Source: Candidatus Atribacteria bacterium (GTDB lineage: Bacteria > Atribacterota > Phoenicimicrobiia > Phoenicimicrobiales > Stramentimicrobiaceae). From it: 10,392 bases of DNA. Below, piece after piece: positions 1 to 8,425 of the stretch. A model generated the notes under the pieces. The model was not told the DNA's origin. It searched no databases and saw only the letters and a program-made list of their open reading frames with translations. The translations under genes were made by a program, and so were the position numbers. Location: assembly GCA_016934875.1 (NCBI GenBank), contig JAFGSC010000055.1, positions 1 through 10,392 on the forward strand, read 5' to 3'. Within the stretch, counting starts at the first letter, position 1; each line of letters opens with the position of its first letter.

Positions 1-2067
1 GGAAAACAATTTCCTGACGATCCTCAAGAGCAATTGAACATGGCAATAGAAGCAGTATTTAGTTCTTGGGATAATAAGCGTGCAGTGACTTATCGTAAAA
101 TTAATAAAATTCCTGATGATTTAGGAACAGCAGTCAATGTACAGGAAATGGTTTTTGGTAATATGGGGTATGATTCCGGAACGGGTGTAGGCTTTACCAG
201 GAATCCTTCTACCGGGGAAAAAGAAAATTATGGTGAATACCTTTTAAATGCCCAAGGAGAAGATGTTGTCGCTGGTATAAGAACACCAAAACATTTGGAT
301 GAATTAAAAGAAGATATGCCCTCTGTATATCAAGAACTCATTGAAATTGTTCATATTCTTGAAGAAAATTACAAAGATGTTCAGGATTATGAATTTACCA
401 TCGAAAAAGGTAAATTATATATTTTACAAACCAGGTCAGGTAAGCGTACAACTCAAGCGGCCTTGAAAATAGCAGTGGATATGGTTAAAGAGGGGATTAT
501 TAACAAGGAAACTGCTGTTCAGCGAATCGAGCCCATGCAACTGAATCAGTTACTTCATCGAAGAATTGATCCAAAAGCAGAGATTCTTCCTATTGCTAAA
601 GGTCTTCCTGCTTCACCGGGGGCAGCATATGGGAAAGTTGTTTTTACTGCAGATGAGGCAGAAGAAATGGGAAATAGTGGTGAGGAAGTTATTTTGGTCA
701 GAACTGAAACAACGCCTGATGATATTCATGGAATGGTAGCATCAAAGGGTACTCTAACTAGCCGTGGAGGTATGACTAGCCACGCTGCGGTAGTTGCTCG
801 AGGAATGGGAAAACCATGCGTAGCAGGATGTAGCGATATTAAGATTAATTCAAAGAAAGAAATATTCACAGTAAACGATTTGACCATCAAAAAGGGAGAT
901 TATATCACCATTGACGGGGGAGCAGGCAATGTATTTAAAGATAAAGTTCCAATGATAGAACCAAAAATGAGTGAAGAATTTAAATTACTGCTTTCCTGGG
1001 CAGATGAAATCAGGAAATTGGGTGTATATGCCAATGCTGACACACCGGAAGATGCTCAAAAGGCGAGAGACTTAGGAGCTGAAGGGATTGGCTTGTGTAG
1101 AACGGAGCACATGTTTATGGCTCAAGAAAGGCTACCCATTGTTCAGGCTATGATTTTATCCGATACCAAAGAATCAAGAGAAAAAGAATTAGAAAAATTA
1201 CTTCCAATGCAAAAAAGTGATTTTGTCGGTATATTGAAAGCAATGGAGGGATTGCCAGTCATTATTCGTTTACTGGATCCACCCTTGCATGAGTTTTTGC
1301 CGAATTTTGAAGAAACCCTGATCAATGTTACAACCTTAAGATTATCCAAACCAATAAACAAAGAAGAGCTTGAAAATCAAGAAAAAATTCTGGATCGAAT
1401 TAGGGCTTTGCAGGAAATGAATCCCATGCTTGGATTAAGAGGCTGTCGTTTAGGTCTGTTATATCCCGAAATTTATGATATGCAAGTGAAAGCAATTATT
1501 GAAGCGAGTGTTGATTTAAAAAGTCAGGGGATTAATGTTAAGCCGGAAATTATGATACCCTTGGTAGGACACATCAATGAGTTAAAACCAATCTATGAAA
1601 GAACAAAAAAGCTGGCTGACAAGATTATTTCTGAAAGTAAAGTAAAGTTAGAGTACAAAATTGGTACAATGATTGAATTGCCTAGAGCAGCTTTGACTGC
1701 CGATGAGATTGCTGAATATGCGCAATTTTTCTCTTTTGGAACAAACGATTTGACCCAAACAACTTTTGGAATTAGTCGAGATGATGCTGAAGGTAAATTT
1801 TTGTTAAAGTATGTTGACCAGAAAATATTACAAGAAAATCCTTTTGAAGTTCTTGACGCTGAAGGTGTTGGTAAGTTAGTCAAAATGGGTGTAGAATTAG
1901 GTAGAAAAACAAATCCTAACCTTGAGGTGGGTATCTGTGGTGAACACGGAGGGGAACCCAATTCGATTGAGTTTTGCCATAATACAGGATTAAATTATGT
2001 TAGTTGCTCTCCTTTCAGAGTACCTATTGCCAGGTTAGCAGCAGCGCAAGCGGTTCTAAAAAAGTAG
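1..2067 (+). CDS. ppdK: Pyruvate, phosphate dikinase, 5'-truncated by the window edge
   Basis: Catalyses the reversible conversion of pyruvate, ATP and Pi to PEP, AMP and PPi in the cytoplasm, in either the gluconeogenic or the PPi-using glycolytic direction. The frame is open from base 1, so the 688 visible residues are a C-terminal part. The first residues (GKQFPDDPQEQL) already belong to the nucleotide-binding domain, and later ATP-grasp motifs include GTAVNVQEMVFGNMG and NAQGEDVVAGIRTP. The swivelling phosphohistidine domain carries GGMTSHAAVVARG with the catalytic His at fragment residue 261. The PEP/pyruvate TIM barrel has RLLDPPLHEF, GLRGCRLG, SFGTNDLTQTTFG and GICGEHGGEP with the catalytic Cys at 646. 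Placing His261 against His455 of the Clostridium symbiosum enzyme (numbering from memory) implies about 194 missing residues and a normal total near 880. Thr259, two residues before the His, is the position phosphorylated in plant enzymes. No frameshift or missing catalytic residue is visible. Identification is very secure. Confidence 0.97.
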   Translation, partial: GKQFPDDPQEQLNMAIEAVFSSWDNKRAVTYRKINKIPDDLGTAVNVQEMVFGNMGYDSGTGVGFTRNPSTGEKENYGEYLLNAQGEDVVAGIRTPKHLDELKEDMPSVYQELIEIVHILEENYKDVQDYEFTIEKGKLYILQTRSGKRTTQAALKIAVDMVKEGIINKETAVQRIEPMQLNQLLHRRIDPKAEILPIAKGLPASPGAAYGKVVFTADEAEEMGNSGEEVILVRTETTPDDIHGMVASKGTLTSRGGMTSHAAVVARGMGKPCVAGCSDIKINSKKEIFTVNDLTIKKGDYITIDGGAGNVFKDKVPMIEPKMSEEFKLLLSWADEIRKLGVYANADTPEDAQKARDLGAEGIGLCRTEHMFMAQERLPIVQAMILSDTKESREKELEKLLPMQKSDFVGILKAMEGLPVIIRLLDPPLHEFLPNFEETLINVTTLRLSKPINKEELENQEKILDRIRALQEMNPMLGLRGCRLGLLYPEIYDMQVKAIIEASVDLKSQGINVKPEIMIPLVGHINELKPIYERTKKLADKIISESKVKLEYKIGTMIELPRAALTADEIAEYAQFFSFGTNDLTQTTFGISRDDAEGKFLLKYVDQKILQENPFEVLDAEGVGKLVKMGVELGRKTNPNLEVGICGEHGGEPNSIEFCHNTGLNYVSCSPFRVPIARLAAAQAVLKK

Positions 2068-2103
2068 ATGTATTTTCTAACTTAAGAAATACGTAAGATT
2101 GTC

Positions 2104-2170
2104 CTGTTTATCATATGAATAAAACAGTGGCTTCCTTGTATAATTAAACTATGGGGAGCCACTTTATCAT
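2104..2170 (+). terminator. Probable terminator of ppdK, with a preceding overlapping hairpin
   Basis: A 9-bp stem pairs GTGGCTTCC (2127-2135) with GGGAGCCAC (2154-2162), containing one G-U pair, around an AT-rich loop of 18 bases. It is followed by TTTATCATTT, a broken U tract, so termination may be incomplete. Just upstream CTGTTTAT (2104-2111) can pair with ATAAAACAG (2119-2127) with one bulged A. The two hairpins share base 2127. The position, 60 bases after the ppdK stop and before hppA, fits a transcription end. On the other strand the hairpin is followed by TGTTTTATT, but no gene converges here. Confidence 0.5.
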
Positions 2171-2200
2171 TTGATCGTGGTAAAATAAAATAAATATACA
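2171..2200 (+). promoter_or_regulatory. Candidate sigma-70-type promoter for hppA
   Basis: TTGATC (2171-2176) and TATACA (2195-2200) are separated by 18 bases and each matches 4 of 6 consensus positions. The pair lies directly after the ppdK terminator hairpin and about 90 bases before hppA. The region is so AT-rich that chance matches are expected; a TATAAA at 2243-2248 is an alternative -10 without a good -35. I saw no recognisable riboswitch in the leader. Confidence 0.3.
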
Positions 2201-2293
2201 ATTAAAGATAATTTTTTTCAATTTAGATAGTTTGAATCACACTATAAACCATTCAATAGTAAATATCATTAAAATAAAAAGGAGTCGAGGGAG

Positions 2294-4258
2294 ATGGAAG
2301 TTCTAAAATGGCTAGTCGTTTTAAGTGGAATAGTATCACTTTTTTATGCCTTTATTTTAGCCTCTCGGGTTATAGCTGAGGATGAGGGGAATGAACTAAT
2401 GAAAGATCTTTCTCATTCAATTGAGAAAGGAGCAATGGCTTTTATCAAAAGAGAATATTCTTTTTTAGTTATTTTTGTTATTGTCGTTGGCTTATTCATC
2501 TTCATGGTTAGAGGAAGCATTACTGGTATTGCATTTATTTTAGGGGCTTTTTGTTCAGCAATATCAGGATATATTGGTATGAAGATTGCAACAAAAGCAA
2601 ATAATCGAACTGCTTTTGCTGCTCAGGAATCGGGACTAGGAAAAGCATTAAAAATTGCTTTTTCTGGTGGTGCAGTTATGGGTATGTCTGTCACTGGTTT
2701 TGCCTTATTGGGTCTAGGGATTCTATATCTATTGTTTGAAGATCCGAATTTAATCAATGGATTTGCCTTAGGAGCGAGTTCAATTGCTTTGTTTGCGAGG
2801 GTAGGGGGAGGTATTTTTACCAAGGCTGCAGACGTGGGAGCAGATTTAGTCGGTAAAGTTGAAGCGGGAATACCTGAAGACGATCCAAGAAATCCAGCGG
2901 TTATTGCAGATAATGTAGGTGATAATGTAGGTGACGTTGCAGGTATGGGAGCAGACTTGTTTGAATCTTATGTTGGTTCACTGATTTCAACAATGATTTT
3001 AGGAAGTTTATTATATGGATCAATAAATTATATTGCTTATCCTTTAGTTCTTGCTGCCTGTGGTGCTATATCGGTCATTATTGCCACTTTCTTTGTTAAT
3101 CCTAAAAAGGAAGCGAATATTCATAAAACACTAAATATGGGAACTTATGTGAGCGGGTTTCTAGTCGTGATTGCTTCATTATTATTATCCTATACATTTT
3201 TCGGTGATTTAAATATTTTTTATGCCACAGTATCCGGATTAATCGCCGGTGTCTTCATTGGTTTAATTACAGAGTATTATACTTCCTATGATTATAGACC
3301 AACAAAAGAGGTATCAGAGGCTTCGCTAACAGGTGCAGCAACAACCATAATCAGGGGATTCGCCTTGGGTTTAAAAAGCACTGTAATTCCCGTAATTATT
3401 ATTTCTATAGCAATTTATATATCCTATCATTTTGCAGGCTTATATGGTATATCAGTAGCTGCAGCTGGAATGCTTTCAATTGTAGGAATGACTGTTTCTG
3501 TTGATTCGTACGGCCCTATTGCAGACAATTCAGGAGGTATTGCTGAAATGGCTGGATTAAAACCTGAAGTTCGTGAAATTACGGATTCTTTAGATGCCGC
3601 AGGTAACACAACAGCTGCAATTGGAAAGGGATTCGCAATTGGATCGGCAGCGTTGACTGCTTTAGCGTTATTTAGTGCCTACACACAATCTGTTGGCTTA
3701 AGTGTCATAAGTATTACTAATCCAATGGTTATTATTGGCATCTTTATTGGCGGGATTTTACCTTTCTTATTTTCTTCAATGGTCATTGAAGCTGTTGGAA
3801 AAACTGCTTCTTTAATGATTTCGGAAGTAAGAAGGCAATTTAAAGAAATTCCCGGACTGAAAGAAGGGAACGCTAAACCTGAACCAGACAAATGTGTTGA
3901 CATTAGCACGAAAGGTGCTTTAAAGGAAATGGTGTTGCCTGGCTTGTTAGCGATTGTAGCCCCAATTATTGTAGGGATAATTCTTGGCCTTGAAGCCTTA
4001 GGTGGATTATTATTAGGATCTACTGTTGTAGGTTTCTTACTTGCTATTATGATGGCAAATGCGGGGGGTGCGTGGGATAATGCCAAAAAATACATTGAGA
4101 AAGGTAATTATGGCGGTAAAAACTCACCTGCCCATCAGGCAGGCGTGATTGGAGATACAGTTGGGGATCCCTTAAAAGATACAGCAGGGCCTTCTATGAA
4201 CATTTTGATCAAAGTAATGTCTATTGTTGCATTAGTTTTTGTTCCTTTATTTTTATAA
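2294..4258 (+). CDS. hppA: K+-dependent membrane-bound ion-pumping pyrophosphatase
   Basis: An integral membrane enzyme that hydrolyses cytosolic PPi and pumps Na+ and/or H+ out of the cytoplasm. The 654 residues are hydrophobic nearly throughout, as expected for the family's 16 or so helices. PPi/Mg-binding motifs are intact: KAADVGADLVGKVE from Lys177, DNVGDNVGDVAG around 206-217, and GDTVGDPLKDTAGPS around 620-634. The segment GNTTAAIGKG has Ala at 441, where K+-independent enzymes carry Lys, so K+ dependence is predicted. Asp221 and Glu224 in GADLFESY and Lys640 in NILIK match the ion-gate residues of the Thermotoga maritima Na+-pumping enzyme (Asp243, Glu246, Lys707 from memory). A Na+ pump is therefore most likely, but a dual Na+/H+ pump cannot be excluded. 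The start is supported by AAGGAG at 2279-2284, 9 bases before ATG. The next gene begins 43 bases downstream with no clear terminator between. Confidence 0.97.
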   Translation: MEVLKWLVVLSGIVSLFYAFILASRVIAEDEGNELMKDLSHSIEKGAMAFIKREYSFLVIFVIVVGLFIFMVRGSITGIAFILGAFCSAISGYIGMKIATKANNRTAFAAQESGLGKALKIAFSGGAVMGMSVTGFALLGLGILYLLFEDPNLINGFALGASSIALFARVGGGIFTKAADVGADLVGKVEAGIPEDDPRNPAVIADNVGDNVGDVAGMGADLFESYVGSLISTMILGSLLYGSINYIAYPLVLAACGAISVIIATFFVNPKKEANIHKTLNMGTYVSGFLVVIASLLLSYTFFGDLNIFYATVSGLIAGVFIGLITEYYTSYDYRPTKEVSEASLTGAATTIIRGFALGLKSTVIPVIIISIAIYISYHFAGLYGISVAAAGMLSIVGMTVSVDSYGPIADNSGGIAEMAGLKPEVREITDSLDAAGNTTAAIGKGFAIGSAALTALALFSAYTQSVGLSVISITNPMVIIGIFIGGILPFLFSSMVIEAVGKTASLMISEVRRQFKEIPGLKEGNAKPEPDKCVDISTKGALKEMVLPGLLAIVAPIIVGIILGLEALGGLLLGSTVVGFLLAIMMANAGGAWDNAKKYIEKGNYGGKNSPAHQAGVIGDTVGDPLKDTAGPSMNILIKVMSIVALVFVPLFL

Positions 4259-4301
4259 TTCTTTAAAAAAAATTAGGGGTAGATCGCTTGATCATTTTAG
4301 C

Positions 4302-5639
4302 ATGATGAATGTGATTGAAATTATCAACAAAAAAAAGAATAAAATGGAATTGACAATTAAAGAGATTGAATTTGTCATTCAAGGTTATTTGAAGGACACT
4401 ATACCTGATTACCAGATTTCAGCTTTGCTTATGGCTGTTTGGTTCAACGGAATGAACAATAATGAATTAGCCAATTTAACTGAGATTATGGCCAGATCTG
4501 GCAAAATAGTAAATTTAAGCGCAATACCTGGGAAAAAAGTAGACAAACACAGCACTGGAGGTGTTGGAGATAAAACAACAATAGCATTATTGCCAATGGT
4601 CGCAGCTGCAGGTTTGTCTGTTCCTAAGATCTCAGGTCGAGGCCTGGGGCACACTGGTGGAACAATTGATAAATTGGAGTCAATCTCTGGCTTTAAAACA
4701 GATTTAACCATTGATCGCTTTATTGAAATTGTCAAGGAAATCCATTGTTCCATCATTTCGACCAATTTTGACTTGGCACCCGCAGATAAAAAGCTCTATG
4801 CTCTGAGGGATGTCACCGGTACAATTGACAGTATTCCTTTGATTGCAAGTAGTATCATGAGCAAAAAAATTGCCGGGGGCGCTGATGCTCTTGTATTAAA
4901 CGTTACCTTTGGCAGCGGCGCATTCTTGCGAAAATATATGGATGCTATTCAATTAGGCAAAGAAATGGTTCATATCGGAGAGAATAACCATAAGCAAACC
5001 TATATTGTTGTTTCGTCGATGGATCAACCTCTGGGTTTTGCGGTTGGTAATTCTTTAGAATTACAGGAAGCCATTTCCTTGCTCAACAACCAAGGGCCTG
5101 AAGATTTAATGGAAATATGTCTTTTTATTGGCTCTATAATGTTGATTGCTGGAGGGATTGTCAAGCAGCAGAAAGATGGAATAGAAATTCTGAAAGAAGT
5201 CATTGAAAATGGACAAGCCTTTGATAAGCTGAAAGAAATGGTCAAAAGACAAGGAGGCGATCAAAGACAAATTGAGAACCCCGAACTTTTACCCAAGTCA
5301 AAATATAAAGATGACATTTATTCTGATTTTAAGGGATATATTCATAAAATTGATGCACGTTCAATTGGAGAAGCTTCAATGCTTCTTGGAGCAGGGAGAG
5401 AACAAAAAAATAGCACAATTGATTTATCTGTAGGGATTATATTAAAAAAGAAGAAAGGTGATTCAGTAAAAAAGGGAGAAATCTTAGCTACGCTACATTA
5501 TAACGACCATGATAAATTTGAAAAGGTACATGATAAGGTTAAGAGTGCATTCGATATAAGGAACAAAAAACCCGCCTACAAACCTCTAATTGTAGCATTG
5601 ATAGACCGATATGGAGTTAGAAAACCAAACTTGAGTTAG
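4302..5639 (+). CDS. pdp: Pyrimidine-nucleoside (thymidine) phosphorylase, divergent
   Basis: Predicted to cleave uridine, thymidine or deoxyuridine with phosphate, giving the base and (deoxy)ribose 1-phosphate for salvage. The 445 residues match the usual length. The order is a small alpha domain, the alpha/beta domain with phosphate-binding KHSTGGVGDK (82-91) and the family signature GRGLGHTGGTIDKLESI (112-128), then the C-terminal PYNP domain (about 335-410). Arg169, Ser184 and Lys188 (ALRDVTG, ASSIMSKK) correspond to the base-binding residues of the Bacillus enzyme. Several usually conserved positions differ: LESISG for LESIPG, IISTN where family members read like IVGQS/T, and VLNVTFGSGAF for VLDVKVGSGAF. 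I chose ATG 4302 because MMNVIEIINKKK aligns with the family N-terminus. The frame stays open upstream to a TTG at 4239 inside hppA, which would add 21 unlikely residues. No good ribosome site precedes 4302: GGGG at 4276-4279 is too far away, so translation may be coupled to hppA. An alternative symbol is deoA. Confidence 0.9.
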   Translation: MMNVIEIINKKKNKMELTIKEIEFVIQGYLKDTIPDYQISALLMAVWFNGMNNNELANLTEIMARSGKIVNLSAIPGKKVDKHSTGGVGDKTTIALLPMVAAAGLSVPKISGRGLGHTGGTIDKLESISGFKTDLTIDRFIEIVKEIHCSIISTNFDLAPADKKLYALRDVTGTIDSIPLIASSIMSKKIAGGADALVLNVTFGSGAFLRKYMDAIQLGKEMVHIGENNHKQTYIVVSSMDQPLGFAVGNSLELQEAISLLNNQGPEDLMEICLFIGSIMLIAGGIVKQQKDGIEILKEVIENGQAFDKLKEMVKRQGGDQRQIENPELLPKSKYKDDIYSDFKGYIHKIDARSIGEASMLLGAGREQKNSTIDLSVGIILKKKKGDSVKKGEILATLHYNDHDKFEKVHDKVKSAFDIRNKKPAYKPLIVALIDRYGVRKPNLS

Positions 5640-5782
5640 TTTGGATTAGCTTATTCTGCTAGGAGATAAGGATATCTAGATTTGAATCTTATTTCTAAGG
5701 GGCGAAAGATCTTTTTATTTTTTTATGAAGATTTATCTATTACTTGTAAGAAGAAAAAAATCGAGTTAATGGAATTTGTGAA

Positions 5783-8422
5783 ATGAAAATCATTATTGGT
5801 CATACTAGTGCAGATTTTGACTGTCTTGCTTCAATGGTTGCAGCTAATAAGTTATACCCAGACGCTGTTGCTGTTTTCCCAGGTGCTATTGAAGAGAATG
5901 TAAGAAAGTTTTTGCTGTTATATGGCAATGCATTTAACATTTTATCTTTGAAACAAATTGATCTGTTAAAAGTTACGGAAATGATTATCGTTGACACAAG
6001 ACAACGAGATAGAATAGGTCCATTTGATTCTATACTGGATCAAAAAGATTTAAAAATACATATTTTTGATCATCACCCAAATACAGATAATGACATTAAA
6101 ACCGATCAAAGTATTATAGAAAAAGTAGGATCCACTACTACCATTTTATTGAAAAGGATGATTCAAAAGAATATTTCTATTACTTATCTTGAATCTACGC
6201 TATTTGCCTTAGGGATATACGAAGATACAGGATCGCTTACTTTTTCAACCACTACAAAAGACGATATTGATGTATTGAGTTTTTTATTTTCAATAGGGGT
6301 TAATCTAAGGGCAGTAAATAAATTTACGAATATAGGCTTGAATATTCAACAAAAAAAATTGCTAAATAAACTTATTTTATCTTCTCAAGAATACTCTTGC
6401 AAGGGTGTGAATATTATTTTTGCAAAAAGTATGGTTGAAAAGTATATTGAAGGTTTAGCACTCATAACCCACAAATTAATTGAAATTATTAACAGTGATA
6501 TTATATTCGTTTTAGTTCAAATGAAAAACAGGATTTATATTGTGAGTAGAAGTAGAAGAAACTCGGTCAATGTTGGTAAGATACTTCAAGAAATAGGAGG
6601 AGGAGGCCATTCTCAGGCTGCCTCTGCAGTCGTAAGGGACATATCACTCGATGATATTGAGAATAAACTGAAAGAAATAATTATTATTCATATTGAGCCA
6701 GAAGTTCTAGCAAAAGATATTATGAGTTGCCCGGTAAAAACTCTAGATATCCATACAACCATTGAAGAAGCATCAAAAATTATGTTGCGTTATGGACATA
6801 ATGGTTTTCCAGTGATGGATAAAGGTGCTTTAATGGGTATTATTACCAGACAGGAAATTGATAAAGCCATACATCATCACTATGAAAAAGAAACAGTCGA
6901 TATTTATATGTCGGATAACATTATTAGCGTTAATCCCGAAACACCAATATTTGAAATTCAAGAACTTATGATTAAATATGATGTTGGAAGGGTTTTGGTT
7001 CTTGATGAGAAGGGTAAACTTGAAGGAATTGTGACTAGGACAGACTTATTAAGAAGCTTATATGGTGAAGAGGGTATTAGTAAAAATTCTTATTCATTAT
7101 TTGAAAGTAGAACCGGAAGGTTTGATGCTGGTAAAGAAAAAATAAAAGAGCTCATCAAGAAGTATTTTTCCCGTGACTTTTTGGAGATTTTACAATCTAT
7201 AGGTAAGATTGGTGATGAGCTAGGTTATTCAGTTTTTATGGTAGGGGGGATTGTTAGGGATTTGTTTCTTGATATTCCAAATTTTGATCTTGATGTTGTG
7301 ATTGAAGAAGACGCTATTCAATTCGCTCACCTTTTTTGTCGGAGAGTTAAGGGGAAAATTAAGGTTCATTTGAAGTTCAAAACAGCGGTTGTCATATTAC
7401 CCAATGGATTAAAAATTGACTTTGCTTCAGCTAGAAGAGAATTTTATGAATGTCCTGCTGCTTTGCCTGAAGTTGAATTTGCCTCAATAAAAAAAGATTT
7501 GTACCGAAGAGATTTTACCATAAATTCAATGGCGATTCAATTAAATAAGAATAGATTTGGAAGAATGCTTGATTTTTATGGCGGTAAAAGAGATTTAGAA
7601 TTAAAAAAAATAAGGATACTGTATAGCTTGAGTTTTGCAGAAGACCCAGCTCGAATTATTAGAGCGATTCGATTTGAACAGAGATATAATTTTACTATGG
7701 AAAAGACAACTGAAAGATTCCTTAAAAAAGCAGTAAACGAAGGATTGATGTCCAAGATTAGGAAAAGAAGGCTTACCGATGAGCTTTTATATATATTAAT
7801 GGAAAAAGAGCCAATCAAAGCATTAAAAAGAATGGATCAGCTAAGTATACTTTCTGGAATTAATCCAAATTTAACCTTAACACCCAATTTGATAGAAAAA
7901 TTCGAACAAATTGAGGTCATCCTAAAATATTGGTATAAGCAATTTCCGGGTAAGTATATTCAAAAAAGCGTTTTATATTTATATTACCTTTTACAGTTAT
8001 CAACGCTAAATATCAAGCTGATTGAGAAAAAGATTGAGCTTAGAGAAAAGATCGTTAAAAAGTTGTTCGAAATTATTGAAAAAAAAGAAAGTATTACTAA
8101 GGTATTAGGTCAAAAAATACTTGAACCAAGCAACATTTATTATTTTTTAAAAAACATATCGAATGAATTAATCTTAATCATCTTGCTTGAAAATCAAGAA
8201 AATACATTCATTGTTCATCGAATTAAGAAATATTTAATACATTATAGTAAAGAAAAAATATTGATTACCGGAAATGATTTAAAAAAAATAGGAATGAAAC
8301 CTGGCCCAATCTATGCTAAAATATTAAAGTTTGTTTTTTACCTGCAGTTAAATGGAATTTTTGAAAAAAAAGATGAGGAAATAGCTTTTATAGAAAAAAT
8401 GATTAAAAAAGGAATTGTATAA
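5783..8422 (+). CDS. DHH phosphoesterase - CBS pair - tRNA nucleotidyltransferase fusion
   Basis: An 879-residue cytosolic protein of three parts. Residues 1-300 form a DHH/DHHA1 phosphoesterase with all metal ligands visible: Asp11/Asp13 (SADFD), Asp71 (VDTR), Asp96-His97-His98 (FDHHPN), Asp148 (YEDTG), and GGGGHSQAA at 272-280. Residues about 311-365 and 374-430 are two CBS domains, usually adenine-nucleotide sensors. From about 465 runs a class II tRNA nucleotidyltransferase: GGIVRD (488-493), catalytic Asp502/Asp504, Asp546, RRDFTINSMAI (575-585), DPARIIRAIRF (621-631), and the tail motif GNDLKKIGMKPGP (830-842). It should add all or part of the 3' CCA of tRNA. The segment ARREFYECPAALPEVEF, the region of the flexible loop that CC-only enzymes lack, is present. 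The same three-part architecture, as I recall, occurs in the A-adding enzyme of Aquifex, so A-adding is plausible and full CCA-adding is the alternative. The start is preceded only by a weak TGGA 9 bases upstream. The protease gene follows after 3 bases. Confidence 0.92.
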   Translation: MKIIIGHTSADFDCLASMVAANKLYPDAVAVFPGAIEENVRKFLLLYGNAFNILSLKQIDLLKVTEMIIVDTRQRDRIGPFDSILDQKDLKIHIFDHHPNTDNDIKTDQSIIEKVGSTTTILLKRMIQKNISITYLESTLFALGIYEDTGSLTFSTTTKDDIDVLSFLFSIGVNLRAVNKFTNIGLNIQQKKLLNKLILSSQEYSCKGVNIIFAKSMVEKYIEGLALITHKLIEIINSDIIFVLVQMKNRIYIVSRSRRNSVNVGKILQEIGGGGHSQAASAVVRDISLDDIENKLKEIIIIHIEPEVLAKDIMSCPVKTLDIHTTIEEASKIMLRYGHNGFPVMDKGALMGIITRQEIDKAIHHHYEKETVDIYMSDNIISVNPETPIFEIQELMIKYDVGRVLVLDEKGKLEGIVTRTDLLRSLYGEEGISKNSYSLFESRTGRFDAGKEKIKELIKKYFSRDFLEILQSIGKIGDELGYSVFMVGGIVRDLFLDIPNFDLDVVIEEDAIQFAHLFCRRVKGKIKVHLKFKTAVVILPNGLKIDFASARREFYECPAALPEVEFASIKKDLYRRDFTINSMAIQLNKNRFGRMLDFYGGKRDLELKKIRILYSLSFAEDPARIIRAIRFEQRYNFTMEKTTERFLKKAVNEGLMSKIRKRRLTDELLYILMEKEPIKALKRMDQLSILSGINPNLTLTPNLIEKFEQIEVILKYWYKQFPGKYIQKSVLYLYYLLQLSTLNIKLIEKKIELREKIVKKLFEIIEKKESITKVLGQKILEPSNIYYFLKNISNELILIILLENQENTFIVHRIKKYLIHYSKEKILITGNDLKKIGMKPGPIYAKILKFVFYLQLNGIFEKKDEEIAFIEKMIKKGIV

Positions 8423-8425
8423 GTC

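Noticed and set aside
2163..2293. Riboswitch (for example fluoride-type, sometimes found before pyrophosphatase genes) in the hppA leader.
   Set aside because: The leader is almost entirely A/T with no G/C-rich conserved core or convincing paired elements.
3679..4095. Antisense open frame of 138 codons inside hppA, and similar long antisense frames at 1593-1961 and 8521-8898.
   Set aside because: They lie opposite well-conserved genes, show no domain motifs of their own, and have compositions expected from reverse-complemented membrane or enzyme coding sequence.
4239..4301. Upstream extension of the nucleoside phosphorylase from a TTG at 4239.
   Set aside because: It overlaps the end of hppA, adds 21 residues with no family counterpart, and MMNVIEIINKKK from 4302 already matches the family start.
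4290..4309. Small hairpin ATCAT/ATGAT covering the start codon of the nucleoside phosphorylase.
   Set aside because: Only five weak pairs; it would not be stable enough to claim translational control.
5640..5782. Possible terminator and promoter between the nucleoside phosphorylase and the fusion gene: GGAGATAAG (5662-5670) pairing with CTTATTTCT (5688-5696), and a T-rich run at 5712-5723.
   Set aside because: The stem is weak with two G-U pairs and ends 15 bases before the T run; the palindrome AAAGATCTTT next to the T run leaves no proper loop. TTGAAT at 5682 has only AAAGAT at the right distance as a -10. Nothing firm can be called.
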